Positions 44,763 to 52,297 of a stretch of 64,000 nt of DNA are shown in pieces. The notes beneath the pieces are model-generated. The model was not told the origin of the DNA, ran no database searches, and saw only the letters and a list, made by a program, of their open reading frames with translations. The stretch's first letter is position 1; every line of letters starts with the position of its first letter. The translations under genes and the position numbers were made by a program. The stretch is from Streptomyces sp. CB02414 (GTDB lineage Bacteria > Actinomycetota > Actinomycetes > Streptomycetales > Streptomycetaceae): contig NZ_LIPF01000001.1 of NCBI RefSeq assembly GCF_001905385.1, positions 300,765 through 364,764 of the forward strand. Reading direction: 5' to 3'.

Positions 44763-46129
44763 TGGAGGCCGGGGGGACGGACCGGCCGGAGGACGACCGG
44801 GACGGGGGCGGCGGCATCCGCACCGCCCTGACGGGCCTGACCACTCGTGGGCGCTCCTTCCTGGCCGCCGGCATCGCCGCCGCGGTCTGCGCGTACGTCC
44901 TCGGGCAGAGCGATCTGCTCCGCGTCGGTCTGCTGCTGGGCGTGCTGCCCCTGGTCTGCGCGACGGTGCTCTACCGCACGCGCTACCGGGTGGCGGGCAG
45001 CCGCCGGCTGTCCCCCGCGCGGGTGCCCGCGGGCAGCGAGGCCCGGGTCCACCTGCGCGTCGACAACGTCTCGCGGCTGCCCACCGGCCTGCTGATGCTC
45101 CAGGACCGGGTGCCGTACGTACTCGGCCCGCGCCCCCGCTTCGTCCTCGACCGGGTCGAGCCGGGCGGCCGCCGCGAGGTGTCCTACCGGGTCCGCTCGG
45201 ACCTGCGCGGCCGCTATCCGCTGGGTCCGCTGCAACTGCGCCTGACCGACCCGTTCGGCCTGTGCGAGCTGACCCGCTCCTTCTCGACGTACGACACCCT
45301 GACCGTGACCCCGCGGGTGGAGGCGTTGCCTCCGGTGCGGCTGAGCGGGGAGGCGAAAGGGTACGGCGAGGGGCGGCAGCGCTCGCTCGCCCTCGCCGGC
45401 GACGACGACGTGATCCCGCGCGGGTACCGGTACGGCGACGACCTGCGCCGCGTGCACTGGCGGTCCACCGCGCGGTACGGCGAGCTGATGGTGCGCCGCG
45501 AGGAGCAGCCGCAGCGCGCCCGCTGCACGGTGCTGCTGGACACCCGGGGTGGCGCCTTCGACGGCGCGGGCCCCGATTCGGCCTTCGAGTGGGCGGTGTC
45601 GGGAGCGGCGTCCGTGCTGGTGCACATGCTGGAGCGAGGTTTCTCCGTCCGGCTGCTCACGGACACCGGCGACTCGGTGCCCGGCGAGGGCGCCGACGGT
45701 TTCGCGGGCGCGAGCCAGGGCACGGCCGACGCGGCGGGGCTGATGATGGACTCCCTCGCGGTGATCGACCACTCCGACGGCACGGGCCTGTCCCTGGCGT
45801 ACGACGTGCTGCGCGGTGGGAACGAGGGGCTGCTGGTGGCGTTCTTCGGCGACCTGGACGAGGAGCAGGCGACGGTGGTCGCCAGGATGCGGCAGCGCAG
45901 CGGCGGCGCGGTCGCCTTCGTCCTGGCCCCCCAGAGCTGGGCCCGGGAACCGGTCGGCGCACCCGGTCCGTTGGACAGGAGCGAGGAACGGCTGCGGATG
46001 CTCCGCGAGGCCGGCTGGACCGCCGTGCACGTCCCCCGGGGCGCCTCCCTGGAGGACCTGTGGCGCCTGGCGGACCGCGAGCGCACCGGCCTGGCGACGG
46101 CGAGCGGCGGGGAGGGGGCGGCGCGATGA
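44759..46129 (+). CDS. DUF58 membrane protein, MoxR partner
   Basis: The 456-residue protein has two close membrane segments (about 35-52 and 57-75). An extracellular-type beta region follows (RRLSPARVPAGSEARVHLRVDNVS). The DUF58 signature RGYRYGDDLRRVHWRSTARYGELMVRREEQ is near residue 222-250. A von Willebrand-like domain comes after it (TVLLDTRGGAFD). It starts at GTG/ATG overlapping the moxR stop and ends in ATGA with the next small ORF. The trio moxR-DUF58-transglutaminase is widely conserved; its substrate is unknown. Confidence 0.92.
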   Translation: MMEAGGTDRPEDDRDGGGGIRTALTGLTTRGRSFLAAGIAAAVCAYVLGQSDLLRVGLLLGVLPLVCATVLYRTRYRVAGSRRLSPARVPAGSEARVHLRVDNVSRLPTGLLMLQDRVPYVLGPRPRFVLDRVEPGGRREVSYRVRSDLRGRYPLGPLQLRLTDPFGLCELTRSFSTYDTLTVTPRVEALPPVRLSGEAKGYGEGRQRSLALAGDDDVIPRGYRYGDDLRRVHWRSTARYGELMVRREEQPQRARCTVLLDTRGGAFDGAGPDSAFEWAVSGAASVLVHMLERGFSVRLLTDTGDSVPGEGADGFAGASQGTADAAGLMMDSLAVIDHSDGTGLSLAYDVLRGGNEGLLVAFFGDLDEEQATVVARMRQRSGGAVAFVLAPQSWAREPVGAPGPLDRSEERLRMLREAGWTAVHVPRGASLEDLWRLADRERTGLATASGGEGAAR

Positions 46130-46296
46130 GCGGACAGGCACGGGGAAGCCGGCCAGCGTGGAGGCCACCGCTCCCCGACGGCGACGAGCGGACACGGGCG
46201 GTGCTATGCGACGCGCCGACCGGACGACACCACCACCCGGCGGACCGCGGGCGCGCCGCCGCGGTGACGGCGGGCGGCAGGGAGGGGGCGCGATGA
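46126..46296 (+). CDS. Small coupled ORF between the DUF58 and transglutaminase genes
   Basis: A 56-residue ORF starts with ATG overlapping the DUF58 stop (ATGA at 46126-46129) and ends with TGA overlapping the ATG of the transglutaminase gene (ATGA at 46293-46296). The peptide (MSGQARGSRPAWRPPLPDGD...) is Arg/Pro-rich and has more A-ending codons than its neighbours. Its start region GGGAGGGGGCGGCGCGATGAGCGG closely repeats the start region of the next gene, 167 bp away. It may be a real coupling peptide or the by-product of a short duplication. Confidence 0.4.
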   Translation: MSGQARGSRPAWRPPLPDGDERTRAVLCDAPTGRHHHPADRGRAAAVTAGGREGAR

Positions 46297-48683
46297 GTGG
46301 GCGGGCGCGAGTGGCGCTGTGTGCGTGGGCGGCCACCCTGATGACGGCGTGCGCGTTGCTGCCCCTGGTCGATCCGGCCACCTGGATCCTGCAGGCCGCG
46401 TTCCTGCTGGCGGTCCAGTCCGGGGTGGGCGCGGCCGCCCGCCGGGTGCCGCTGGCCCGGCCGCTGACCATCGCCGCGCAGGCCCTGGTCACGCTGGTGC
46501 TCCTGACCCTGGTCTTCGCCCGGCAGCAGGCGTTCGCCGGGCTGGTCCCCGGCCCGCAGGCCTTCCAGCGCTTCGCCGACCTGCTGCAACAGGGCGGCGA
46601 CGACATCGCCCGGTACGCGATCCCGGCCCCGCTGGAGTCGGACGGCATCCGGCTGATGCTGGTCGGCGGTGTCCTCGTGATCGGGCTGCTGGTGGACACG
46701 CTGGCGGTGACCTTCCGCAGCGCCGCACCGGCCGGACTGCCGCTGCTCGCCCTCTACTCGGTGGCCGCGGGGCTGTCCGAGGGCGGCGCCGACTGGCTGT
46801 GGTTCCTGGTCGCCGCGGTCGGCTATCTGATGCTGCTGCTGGCCGAGGGGCGTGACCGGCTCTCCCAGTGGGGCAGAGTCTTCGCCGGCGCACCACGCGG
46901 CCCGGGCGCGGAGCAGGGCGGCGCGGTCGCCCCGGTCCGCACCGGGCGGCGTATCGGCGCGTTCGCGCTGGGCATCGCCCTGGTGGCACCGCTCGCCCTG
47001 CCCACGATGAACGGCGGGCTGCTGGACAGCTCCAACACGGGCGTCGGCTCCGGCACCGGGGGCGGCGGCACGATCTCCGCGGTGAACCCCCTCGTCTCCC
47101 TGCGCGACAGCCTCAACGTCGACGAGAACCGGCAGGTCCTCTCCCTCGAGACCGACTCGGGCGACATATCGAACCTGTACCTGCGCATCGTGTCCCTGGA
47201 CGACTTCGACGGCACCACCTGGAAGCCGTCCAAGCGGCACATCACGGCGGTGCCGGACGGCACGTTCCCGACCCCGGTCGGCCTCGGCCCGGACACCAGG
47301 CGCACGGAGACCCGGACCACGATCACGGCCGCCGACTGGTACGCCCAGGACTGGCTGCCGATGCCGTATCCGCCGAGCGGCGTCCGCGTCCCCGGCAACT
47401 GGCGCTACGAACCCGTGGGCATGACCCTGGTCGGCGACCACGGCCAGAACACGCGCGGGCTCACCTATCAGGTGCGGAGTCTCGACGTGCAGCCGACGGC
47501 GGAACAGCTCGCCGCGGCACCGCCGCCGTCGGCGGCCCTGAAGCGGGAGTACACGGAACTGCCGGACTCACTGCCCGACGTGGTCTCCCAGACCGCCCGC
47601 GACGTCACCGCCGGCGCGGCGAACCCCTACGAGCAGGCGGTCCGGCTCCAGGAGTACTTCGCGGTCAACGGCGGTTTCGAGTACGACACCCAGGTGGAGG
47701 TCGGCAGCGGCTCGCGGGCGATCGCCCGGTTCCTGAAGGACAAGGAGGGCTTCTGCGTCCACTTCTCCTTCGCCATGGCGGCGATGGCCCGCTCCCTGGA
47801 CATTCCGGCCAGGGTCGCGGTCGGCTTCGCACCGGGCACCCCGCAGGCGGACGGTTCGGTGTCGGTGGGGCTGCGGGACGCGCACGCCTGGCCGGAGGTC
47901 TACTTCGAGGGCGTGGGCTGGACCCGCTTCGAGCCGACGCCGACGCGCGGCTCGACGCCGTCGTACACCGTGACCGACACGCCGGGCAGCTCGGTGCCCG
48001 ACCCGGCGCTGCCGTCCCGGAACCCGCAGACGGAGCCGTCGGCGGCCCCCTCGGTCAGCGAGAGCTGCTCGGCCGAGCTGAAGAGGGTGCAGGGGTGCGC
48101 GAGCGAGTCCGCCGCCGCCGCGCCGGTCACGGGCGGCAACGGCACGAAGTGGTACACGGTCCTCGCCTGGGCCGTCGGCGGCCTGGCGGTCCTGCTGGCC
48201 CCGCTCGCCCCGCTGCTGTGGCGACTGCGCATCCGGTCGGTGCGGCTGGGGGCGCACGGCCGCGCCGAGGCGGACGCGGGACCGCACACCCTGGCGGTCT
48301 GGCAGGAACTGACCGACACGGCGTGGGACCTCGGGATCCTGCCGGACGATTCGCAGACCCCGCGCAAGGCGGCGGCCCGGATCGTGCGGCTCGGACACCT
48401 CGACCCGGCGGCGGCCGCTGCGGTGCACCGGGTGGCGGACGCGGTGGAGCAGGTCCTCTACGCTCCCCGCCCGCGCCTGACGGCGGGCCTCACGGAGGAC
48501 GTCCTCCGGGCGAGCGCCGGTCTCCGGGCCGGGGTCGGGCGCCGCACGCGGTTGCGCGCACGGTTCGCCCCTCGTTCGACCGTACGGGTGGCCTGGGCGG
48601 TGTCGGCCCGGTGGGCGGCCGCGAAGCGGCGGGTCGTGGCGGCCCGGCCGACGTTGCGGAAGACCTCGGGGCAGCAGAGCTGA
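46293..48683 (+). CDS. Transglutaminase-like membrane protein (TgpA-type)
   Basis: The ATG at 46293 gives 796 residues. Five to six membrane segments occupy residues 5-195, with another near 225-240. The extracytoplasmic transglutaminase-like domain has its nucleophile in DKEGFCVHFSFAMAAMAR near 488 and its histidine in LRDAHAWPEVYFEGVGWTRFEPTP near 531. A further membrane segment lies near 620-645. The C-terminal cytoplasmic part contains a DUF4129 region (HTLAVWQELTDTAWDLGIL). It completes the conserved MoxR-DUF58-transglutaminase module; the reaction is unproven. Confidence 0.93.
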   Translation: MSGRARVALCAWAATLMTACALLPLVDPATWILQAAFLLAVQSGVGAAARRVPLARPLTIAAQALVTLVLLTLVFARQQAFAGLVPGPQAFQRFADLLQQGGDDIARYAIPAPLESDGIRLMLVGGVLVIGLLVDTLAVTFRSAAPAGLPLLALYSVAAGLSEGGADWLWFLVAAVGYLMLLLAEGRDRLSQWGRVFAGAPRGPGAEQGGAVAPVRTGRRIGAFALGIALVAPLALPTMNGGLLDSSNTGVGSGTGGGGTISAVNPLVSLRDSLNVDENRQVLSLETDSGDISNLYLRIVSLDDFDGTTWKPSKRHITAVPDGTFPTPVGLGPDTRRTETRTTITAADWYAQDWLPMPYPPSGVRVPGNWRYEPVGMTLVGDHGQNTRGLTYQVRSLDVQPTAEQLAAAPPPSAALKREYTELPDSLPDVVSQTARDVTAGAANPYEQAVRLQEYFAVNGGFEYDTQVEVGSGSRAIARFLKDKEGFCVHFSFAMAAMARSLDIPARVAVGFAPGTPQADGSVSVGLRDAHAWPEVYFEGVGWTRFEPTPTRGSTPSYTVTDTPGSSVPDPALPSRNPQTEPSAAPSVSESCSAELKRVQGCASESAAAAPVTGGNGTKWYTVLAWAVGGLAVLLAPLAPLLWRLRIRSVRLGAHGRAEADAGPHTLAVWQELTDTAWDLGILPDDSQTPRKAAARIVRLGHLDPAAAAAVHRVADAVEQVLYAPRPRLTAGLTEDVLRASAGLRAGVGRRTRLRARFAPRSTVRVAWAVSARWAAAKRRVVAARPTLRKTSGQQS

Positions 48684-48748
48684 GCCGGCGGGTCAGGCGG
48701 CAAGGGCACCAACATGCGAGGCGGGGCCGGGGCACCGGCCCAGACGTG

Positions 48749-48790
48749 CGTGTGAGGGGGGACCACCGGTCGGTGGTCCCCCCTCACACG
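48749..48790. terminator. Strong terminator between convergent genes
   Basis: A perfect 20-bp inverted repeat (48749-48768 with 48771-48790) has only GT between the arms. It lies 65 bp after the transglutaminase stop and 28 bp beyond the DUF3040 stop on the other strand, so it can serve both. It is the longest perfect stem in the window. Confidence 0.85.
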
Positions 48791-48817
48791 GATGTCCTGG
48801 TGAGCGGTTGCCCGCGG

Positions 48818-49219
48818 CTACTGGCCGCCCTGCTGCTCATCCCGGCGCCGCTGCCAGCGCTCGTCGATGCGATCCATCATGGAACGCTTCTGTTTTCCCT
48901 GGTGGCGCGCCTGCGGGCCGGTGCCCGCAGCCGGTTGCTCGCCCGGCTTCGGGGCCTTGCGCCAGCCGGTCACGGCGAGAACCGCACAGCCCAGCATGAC
49001 CAGGAAGCCCACCACACTGAGCCAGACCTGCTGGGCGACCATACCGGCCATGAGGAGCGCAATACCTACGAGGAAGCCCGCGACCGCCTGGTAGACCCGT
49101 CGCCGGGTGTACGTACGCAGCCCGCTTCCCTCGAGCGCTGTCGCGAACTTGGGATCTTCGGCGTACAGCGCTCGCTCCATTTGCTCGAGCATGCGCTGCT
49201 CGTGCTCCGAGAGCGGCAC
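48818..49219 (-). CDS. DUF3040 membrane protein
   Basis: The 133-residue protein begins MPLSEHEQRMLEQMERALYAEDPKFA, the hallmark of the actinobacterial DUF3040 family. Two membrane segments follow (about 42-62 and 66-85), and the C-terminal third is basic and Gln-rich. The start is GTG with GGAGG at about 7 bp. The function is unknown. It is convergent with the moxR operon and probably transcribed alone. Confidence 0.9.
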   Translation of the reverse strand: MPLSEHEQRMLEQMERALYAEDPKFATALEGSGLRTYTRRRVYQAVAGFLVGIALLMAGMVAQQVWLSVVGFLVMLGCAVLAVTGWRKAPKPGEQPAAGTGPQARHQGKQKRSMMDRIDERWQRRRDEQQGGQ

Positions 49220-49430
49220 GGAGTCCTCCTCATCGTGCAGTCGCCGGGGCGACCCGGGGGGGTCCCTTCAGGATAGGCAGGGAATCGCCCCCGTGAAACC
49301 CGCCCCTCTACGCCAATTGGCCAACCGGTCTCCGTCATGGCCGTGCCGGCTCGCTGAAGTTCCCATTCCCCAGCGGCCGACCCGTCATGCCGGGCGGTCT
49401 CCCTCGATCATACGGCGACTGGCCCCCGTT

Positions 49431-49449
49431 CGGGGGGCCTGTGGCGTAC
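49431..49449 (-). terminator. Possible terminator of the methyltransferase gene
   Basis: GGCCCCC and GGGGGGCC flank GTTC, giving a short all-G/C stem about 49 bp past the methyltransferase stop codon. The rest of the gap 49220-49497 shows nothing I can name. Confidence 0.4.
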
Positions 49450-49497
49450 TCCATGTGCAGTCGCGCCCCTGATCAGCGCCGTACCCCACCGGGCGGC

Positions 49498-50325
49498 TCA
49501 GTCCTCCTGGGCCCCTCGCGTCTCACCGAGCACGTGGAGCTGGGTGGCCACGGAGTGGAAGGCGGCGAGTTCGGCGGCCGCGGCCTCCAGTTCCAGCAGT
49601 GCGTCGATGGCACCCGGCTCGGTGTCCACCAGGACTCCGGGCACGAGGTCGGCGAAGACACGGACACCGTGCACGGCGCCCACCCGGAGCCCCGCGGCCT
49701 CGACCAGGCCGGTGAGCTGTCCGGCGGTGAACCGGCGCGGCACGGGGTCGCCCTCGCCCCAGCGGCCGTCCGGGTCACCGAGGGCCTGCCGGGCCTCCGT
49801 GAAGTGGCCCGCGAGGGCACGCGCCAGCACGGCTCCGCCGAGACCCGCGGCGAGCAGGCTGAGGACGCCCTCGGGACGCAGCGCCGCGACCACGTTGCGC
49901 ACGCCCTCGGCGGGGTCGTCCACGTACTCCAGGACGCCGTGACAGAGCACGACGTCGTAGCCGCCGCGCTCGACCACGTCGAAGAGGCCGCGGGCGTCTC
50001 CCTGGACACCTCGCACACGGTCGGCGACGTCGGCCTCGGCGGCCCGGCGTTCCAGGGCGAACAGGGCGTTGGGGCTCGGGTCGACGACGGTGACGCGGTG
50101 GCCGAGGCGGGCCGCGGGCACCGCGAAGTTGCCGCTGCCGCCACCGGTGTCCAGGACGTCCAGCGCCTGGCGGCCCGTGGCCTTGACCCGGCGGTCCAGG
50201 GCCGCTCGGAGGACGTCCCAGACCACGGCGGTCCTCAGGGCGGCGCGGGAACGGGAGGGCTCGGAGCGCGGCGACGCCGTGTGGGGGCGGTGGGGGGAGA
50301 CGGGCGGGCGCATCGGGTCCGACAC
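49498..50325 (-). CDS. SAM-dependent methyltransferase
   Basis: The GTG at 50325 with GAGGAG at about 10 bp gives 275 residues (MSDPMRPPVSPHRP). The class I methyltransferase fold is shown by LDVLDTGGGSGNFAVPAARLGHRVTVVDPSPNA near 57-85 and by VVLCHGVLEYVDDPAEGVRNVVAALRPEGVLSLL near 125-155. Similarity to SmtA/CmoA-like proteins suggests a small-molecule or tRNA substrate, but nothing in the sequence decides this. It is transcribed leftwards. The SAV_6107-type gene upstream is on the same strand, 369 bp away. Confidence 0.88.
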   Translation of the reverse strand: MSDPMRPPVSPHRPHTASPRSEPSRSRAALRTAVVWDVLRAALDRRVKATGRQALDVLDTGGGSGNFAVPAARLGHRVTVVDPSPNALFALERRAAEADVADRVRGVQGDARGLFDVVERGGYDVVLCHGVLEYVDDPAEGVRNVVAALRPEGVLSLLAAGLGGAVLARALAGHFTEARQALGDPDGRWGEGDPVPRRFTAGQLTGLVEAAGLRVGAVHGVRVFADLVPGVLVDTEPGAIDALLELEAAAAELAAFHSVATQLHVLGETRGAQED

Positions 50326-50694
50326 GGCAGTTGACTCCTCGGCGCGGCACCGCCTCGGCACGGGCGGAGCGAACGGGCTGCCGCCCCGGCGCGGGAGCGG
50401 TACGGGGCAGGCTTCAGGCGTCTCCCACCCTATTGCCTCCGGTACGGCGACCGGTCACCCCGTACCGCCCACGGCCTCGCGGACGGGCACGCGGGGCATG
50501 CGGGCAGGGGAGGCCCGGCGGACCGTGCCCCCGACGGACGCACCCGACGCGGGCCGGCGGTGCTCACTCCGCGAGCCGATCCACCAGCCCAGGCCTGCCC
50601 GGTCCCCGGCCCGGACACGGACCCGTGCGCCCGGCGGCCGCACGCGCCGGGCGCCGCGGCCCGGCGGGTGCGGCCGGTGTGGGCCGGGGAATGC
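50326..50694. other. Gene-free gap of 369 bp
   Basis: The stretch between the methyltransferase and SAV_6107-type genes is very GC-rich. It opens long frames in several phases, but none has a ribosome site or a recognisable domain. Short G/C inverted repeats occur near 50640-50690 and might end transcription of the upstream gene. I see no promoter or RNA motif. Confidence 0.5.
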
Positions 50695-51327
50695 TCAGCC
50701 CGCGTCCGGCAGGGGGCGGCCCGGCCCGGCGTTCCCGGCGCGGGACGGGGGGCCGGAACCCGGCCGGTCCGGACCGGGGGCGTCGGGACCGGTGCCGTCC
50801 GGGCCGGGGCCATCCGTGTCGGGGCGGGGCTGGGGCAGTACCGGCTGGAGGGCCAGCATCCGCTCCACCAGGCGCAGGAACATCGCGGCGTCGCGTATCA
50901 GGTCGTCGGCGTCCCGGCTGCCCGCCGCGCCCTGGATGCCCGCCTCGGCCCGCGCCCGGCGTGCGGCGCCGGAGGCGAACAGCGCGCTCCAGTCGGCGAG
51001 CTCGGGCGCGATCTCGGGCAGCACTTCCCAGGCGCTGCGGATGCGGGCCCGGGCCCGCGGGGTGGTCTCGGGCCGGCCCCGGGCGGCGAGCACGGCGGCT
51101 GCCGTGCGCAGGGCGGCGAGGTGGGCGGTCGCATAGCGCTCGTTCGGTGTCTCGAGGACGGTGGCTTCCTCGAGGCCGGCCCGCGCCTGGGCGAGCAGGC
51201 CGAGGGCGGCGGGCGGGGCGGTCGTCCGGCGGAGCACGGGGTGCACGTCGCTCGCCGGGCCGGTCAGTGAGGGTGCAGGGCCGGCTGTGCGGGGCCGCCG
51301 GGCGGCGGCTGCGGACGAGTGGGCCAT
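50695..51327 (-). CDS. SAV_6107-type HEPN-domain protein
   Basis: The ATG at 51327, 8 bp after AGGAGG, gives 210 residues. Residues 30-150 are helical: PPAALGLLAQARAGLEEATVLETPNERYATAHLAALRTAAAVLAARGRP, then IRSAWEVLPEIAPELADWSALFASGA. This matches the actinobacterial SAV_6107 family, thought to be related to HEPN proteins. The last 60 residues are Gly/Pro/Asp-rich repeats. Function is unknown. It is divergent from the degenerate-ATPase operon. Confidence 0.75.
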   Translation of the reverse strand: MAHSSAAAARRPRTAGPAPSLTGPASDVHPVLRRTTAPPAALGLLAQARAGLEEATVLETPNERYATAHLAALRTAAAVLAARGRPETTPRARARIRSAWEVLPEIAPELADWSALFASGAARRARAEAGIQGAAGSRDADDLIRDAAMFLRLVERMLALQPVLPQPRPDTDGPGPDGTGPDAPGPDRPGSGPPSRAGNAGPGRPLPDAG

Positions 51328-51428
51328 GACGATCCTCCTGTCGTCTCCGTGACGGCACGCTCTGTAACGAGGTGCCGTATGTGCCCATCGTGAGGTATGC
51401 CACTGACAATCCGTTCTGACCTGCACTT

Positions 51429-51457
51429 TTGCCTCGATCGTAGGTTCGGGTTAGTTT
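51429..51457 (+). promoter_or_regulatory. Putative promoter of the ATPase-like / YhgE / TetR unit
   Basis: TTGCCT (51429-51434) and TAGTTT (51452-51457) are separated by 17 bp, about 50 bp before the first gene. The -10 box runs into the near-palindrome at 51456-51481, the arrangement expected for repression. Confidence 0.5.
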
Positions 51458-51481
51458 TTGCACTGACCAGTCAGTTCAAAA
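51456..51481. promoter_or_regulatory. 26-bp near-palindromic operator, likely TetR-type
   Basis: The core ACTGAC-CA-GTCAGT (51462-51475) is perfect apart from the two central bases, and the flanks TTTTGC and TTCAAAA extend it to 12-bp arms with one mismatch. It overlaps the -10 region and the expected transcription start. The TGACCAGTCA core is common for TetR-family repressors; the TetR gene three genes downstream is the obvious candidate. The binding itself is inference. Confidence 0.7.
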
Positions 51482-51502
51482 GATGGCAAGGGGTGAGGCG
51501 GC

Positions 51503-52297
51503 GTGGACGGTCCGCACGGGCTCGCGGTGGAGGCCCGCGACTTCGGGCTGAGGGGACCACGCGGCTGGGTGTTCCGCGGCGTCCGCGTCGAGGCGGAGCC
51601 CGGCGCGCTGATCGCGGTGGAGGGGCCGTCCGGGTCGGGCCGCACCTGCCTGCTGCTCGCGCTCACCGGACGGATGAGGCCGACCGGCGGCACGGCGGTC
51701 GTGGGCGGGCTGCGGCTGCCCCGGCAGATGTCCGCCCTGCGCCGGACCAGCGCCCTCGCGCACGTACCGGGTGTCACCGATCTGGAGCCGTCCCTGACCG
51801 TCGCCGAGCACCTGCGCGAGCGGGCGCTGCTGCAGCGCCGCTTCGGCGACTCGGTGCGCGGCCTGCTGCTCCCGCGCGCGGAGCGGGCGGCGAAGGCACG
51901 GCTCCTGACCGACGCGGCACTGGAGGCGGCCGGTCTCGACCTGGAGACGCTGCCCAAGGGACCCCGTACCGCCGTACGGGACCTGGAGCGCACGGAGGCA
52001 CTGCGGCTGTCGATCGCCCTCGCCTTGATCGGCCGCCCCCGGCTGCTCGGTGTCGACGACGCCGATCTCAAGCTGTCAGCCGCGGAGCGGGGCGAGATCT
52101 GGTCCCTGCTGGCGTCGGTCGCCGCGTCGGGCACGACGGTCGTCGCGGTGTGCAGCGAGGCACCCGCGGACGCGGTGACCGTCTCCACCGGCCCGGACAC
52201 CGAGGCGGACGACGACACCGAGTCGGACGGCCCCGGAACTGACGACGACGCGACGAAGGAGGACGCCGATGCGCTCGCCGAAGCTGGCCGCGCTTGA
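51503..52297 (+). CDS. Degenerate ABC-ATPase-like protein
   Basis: The 264-residue protein follows the outline of an ABC nucleotide-binding domain, but key motifs are altered. The Walker A reads GPSGSGRTCLL near residue 43, with Arg in place of the catalytic Lys. There is no LSGGQ; the corresponding segment is DLERTEALRLSIALAL. The Walker B region is RLLGVDDADLKL, with no clear catalytic Glu. The C-terminus is Asp/Thr/Glu-rich. It overlaps the YhgE/Pip gene by 29 bp. It may bind nucleotide weakly or act as a structural partner of that membrane protein. Confidence 0.8.
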   Translation: MDGPHGLAVEARDFGLRGPRGWVFRGVRVEAEPGALIAVEGPSGSGRTCLLLALTGRMRPTGGTAVVGGLRLPRQMSALRRTSALAHVPGVTDLEPSLTVAEHLRERALLQRRFGDSVRGLLLPRAERAAKARLLTDAALEAAGLDLETLPKGPRTAVRDLERTEALRLSIALALIGRPRLLGVDDADLKLSAAERGEIWSLLASVAASGTTVVAVCSEAPADAVTVSTGPDTEADDDTESDGPGTDDDATKEDADALAEAGRA

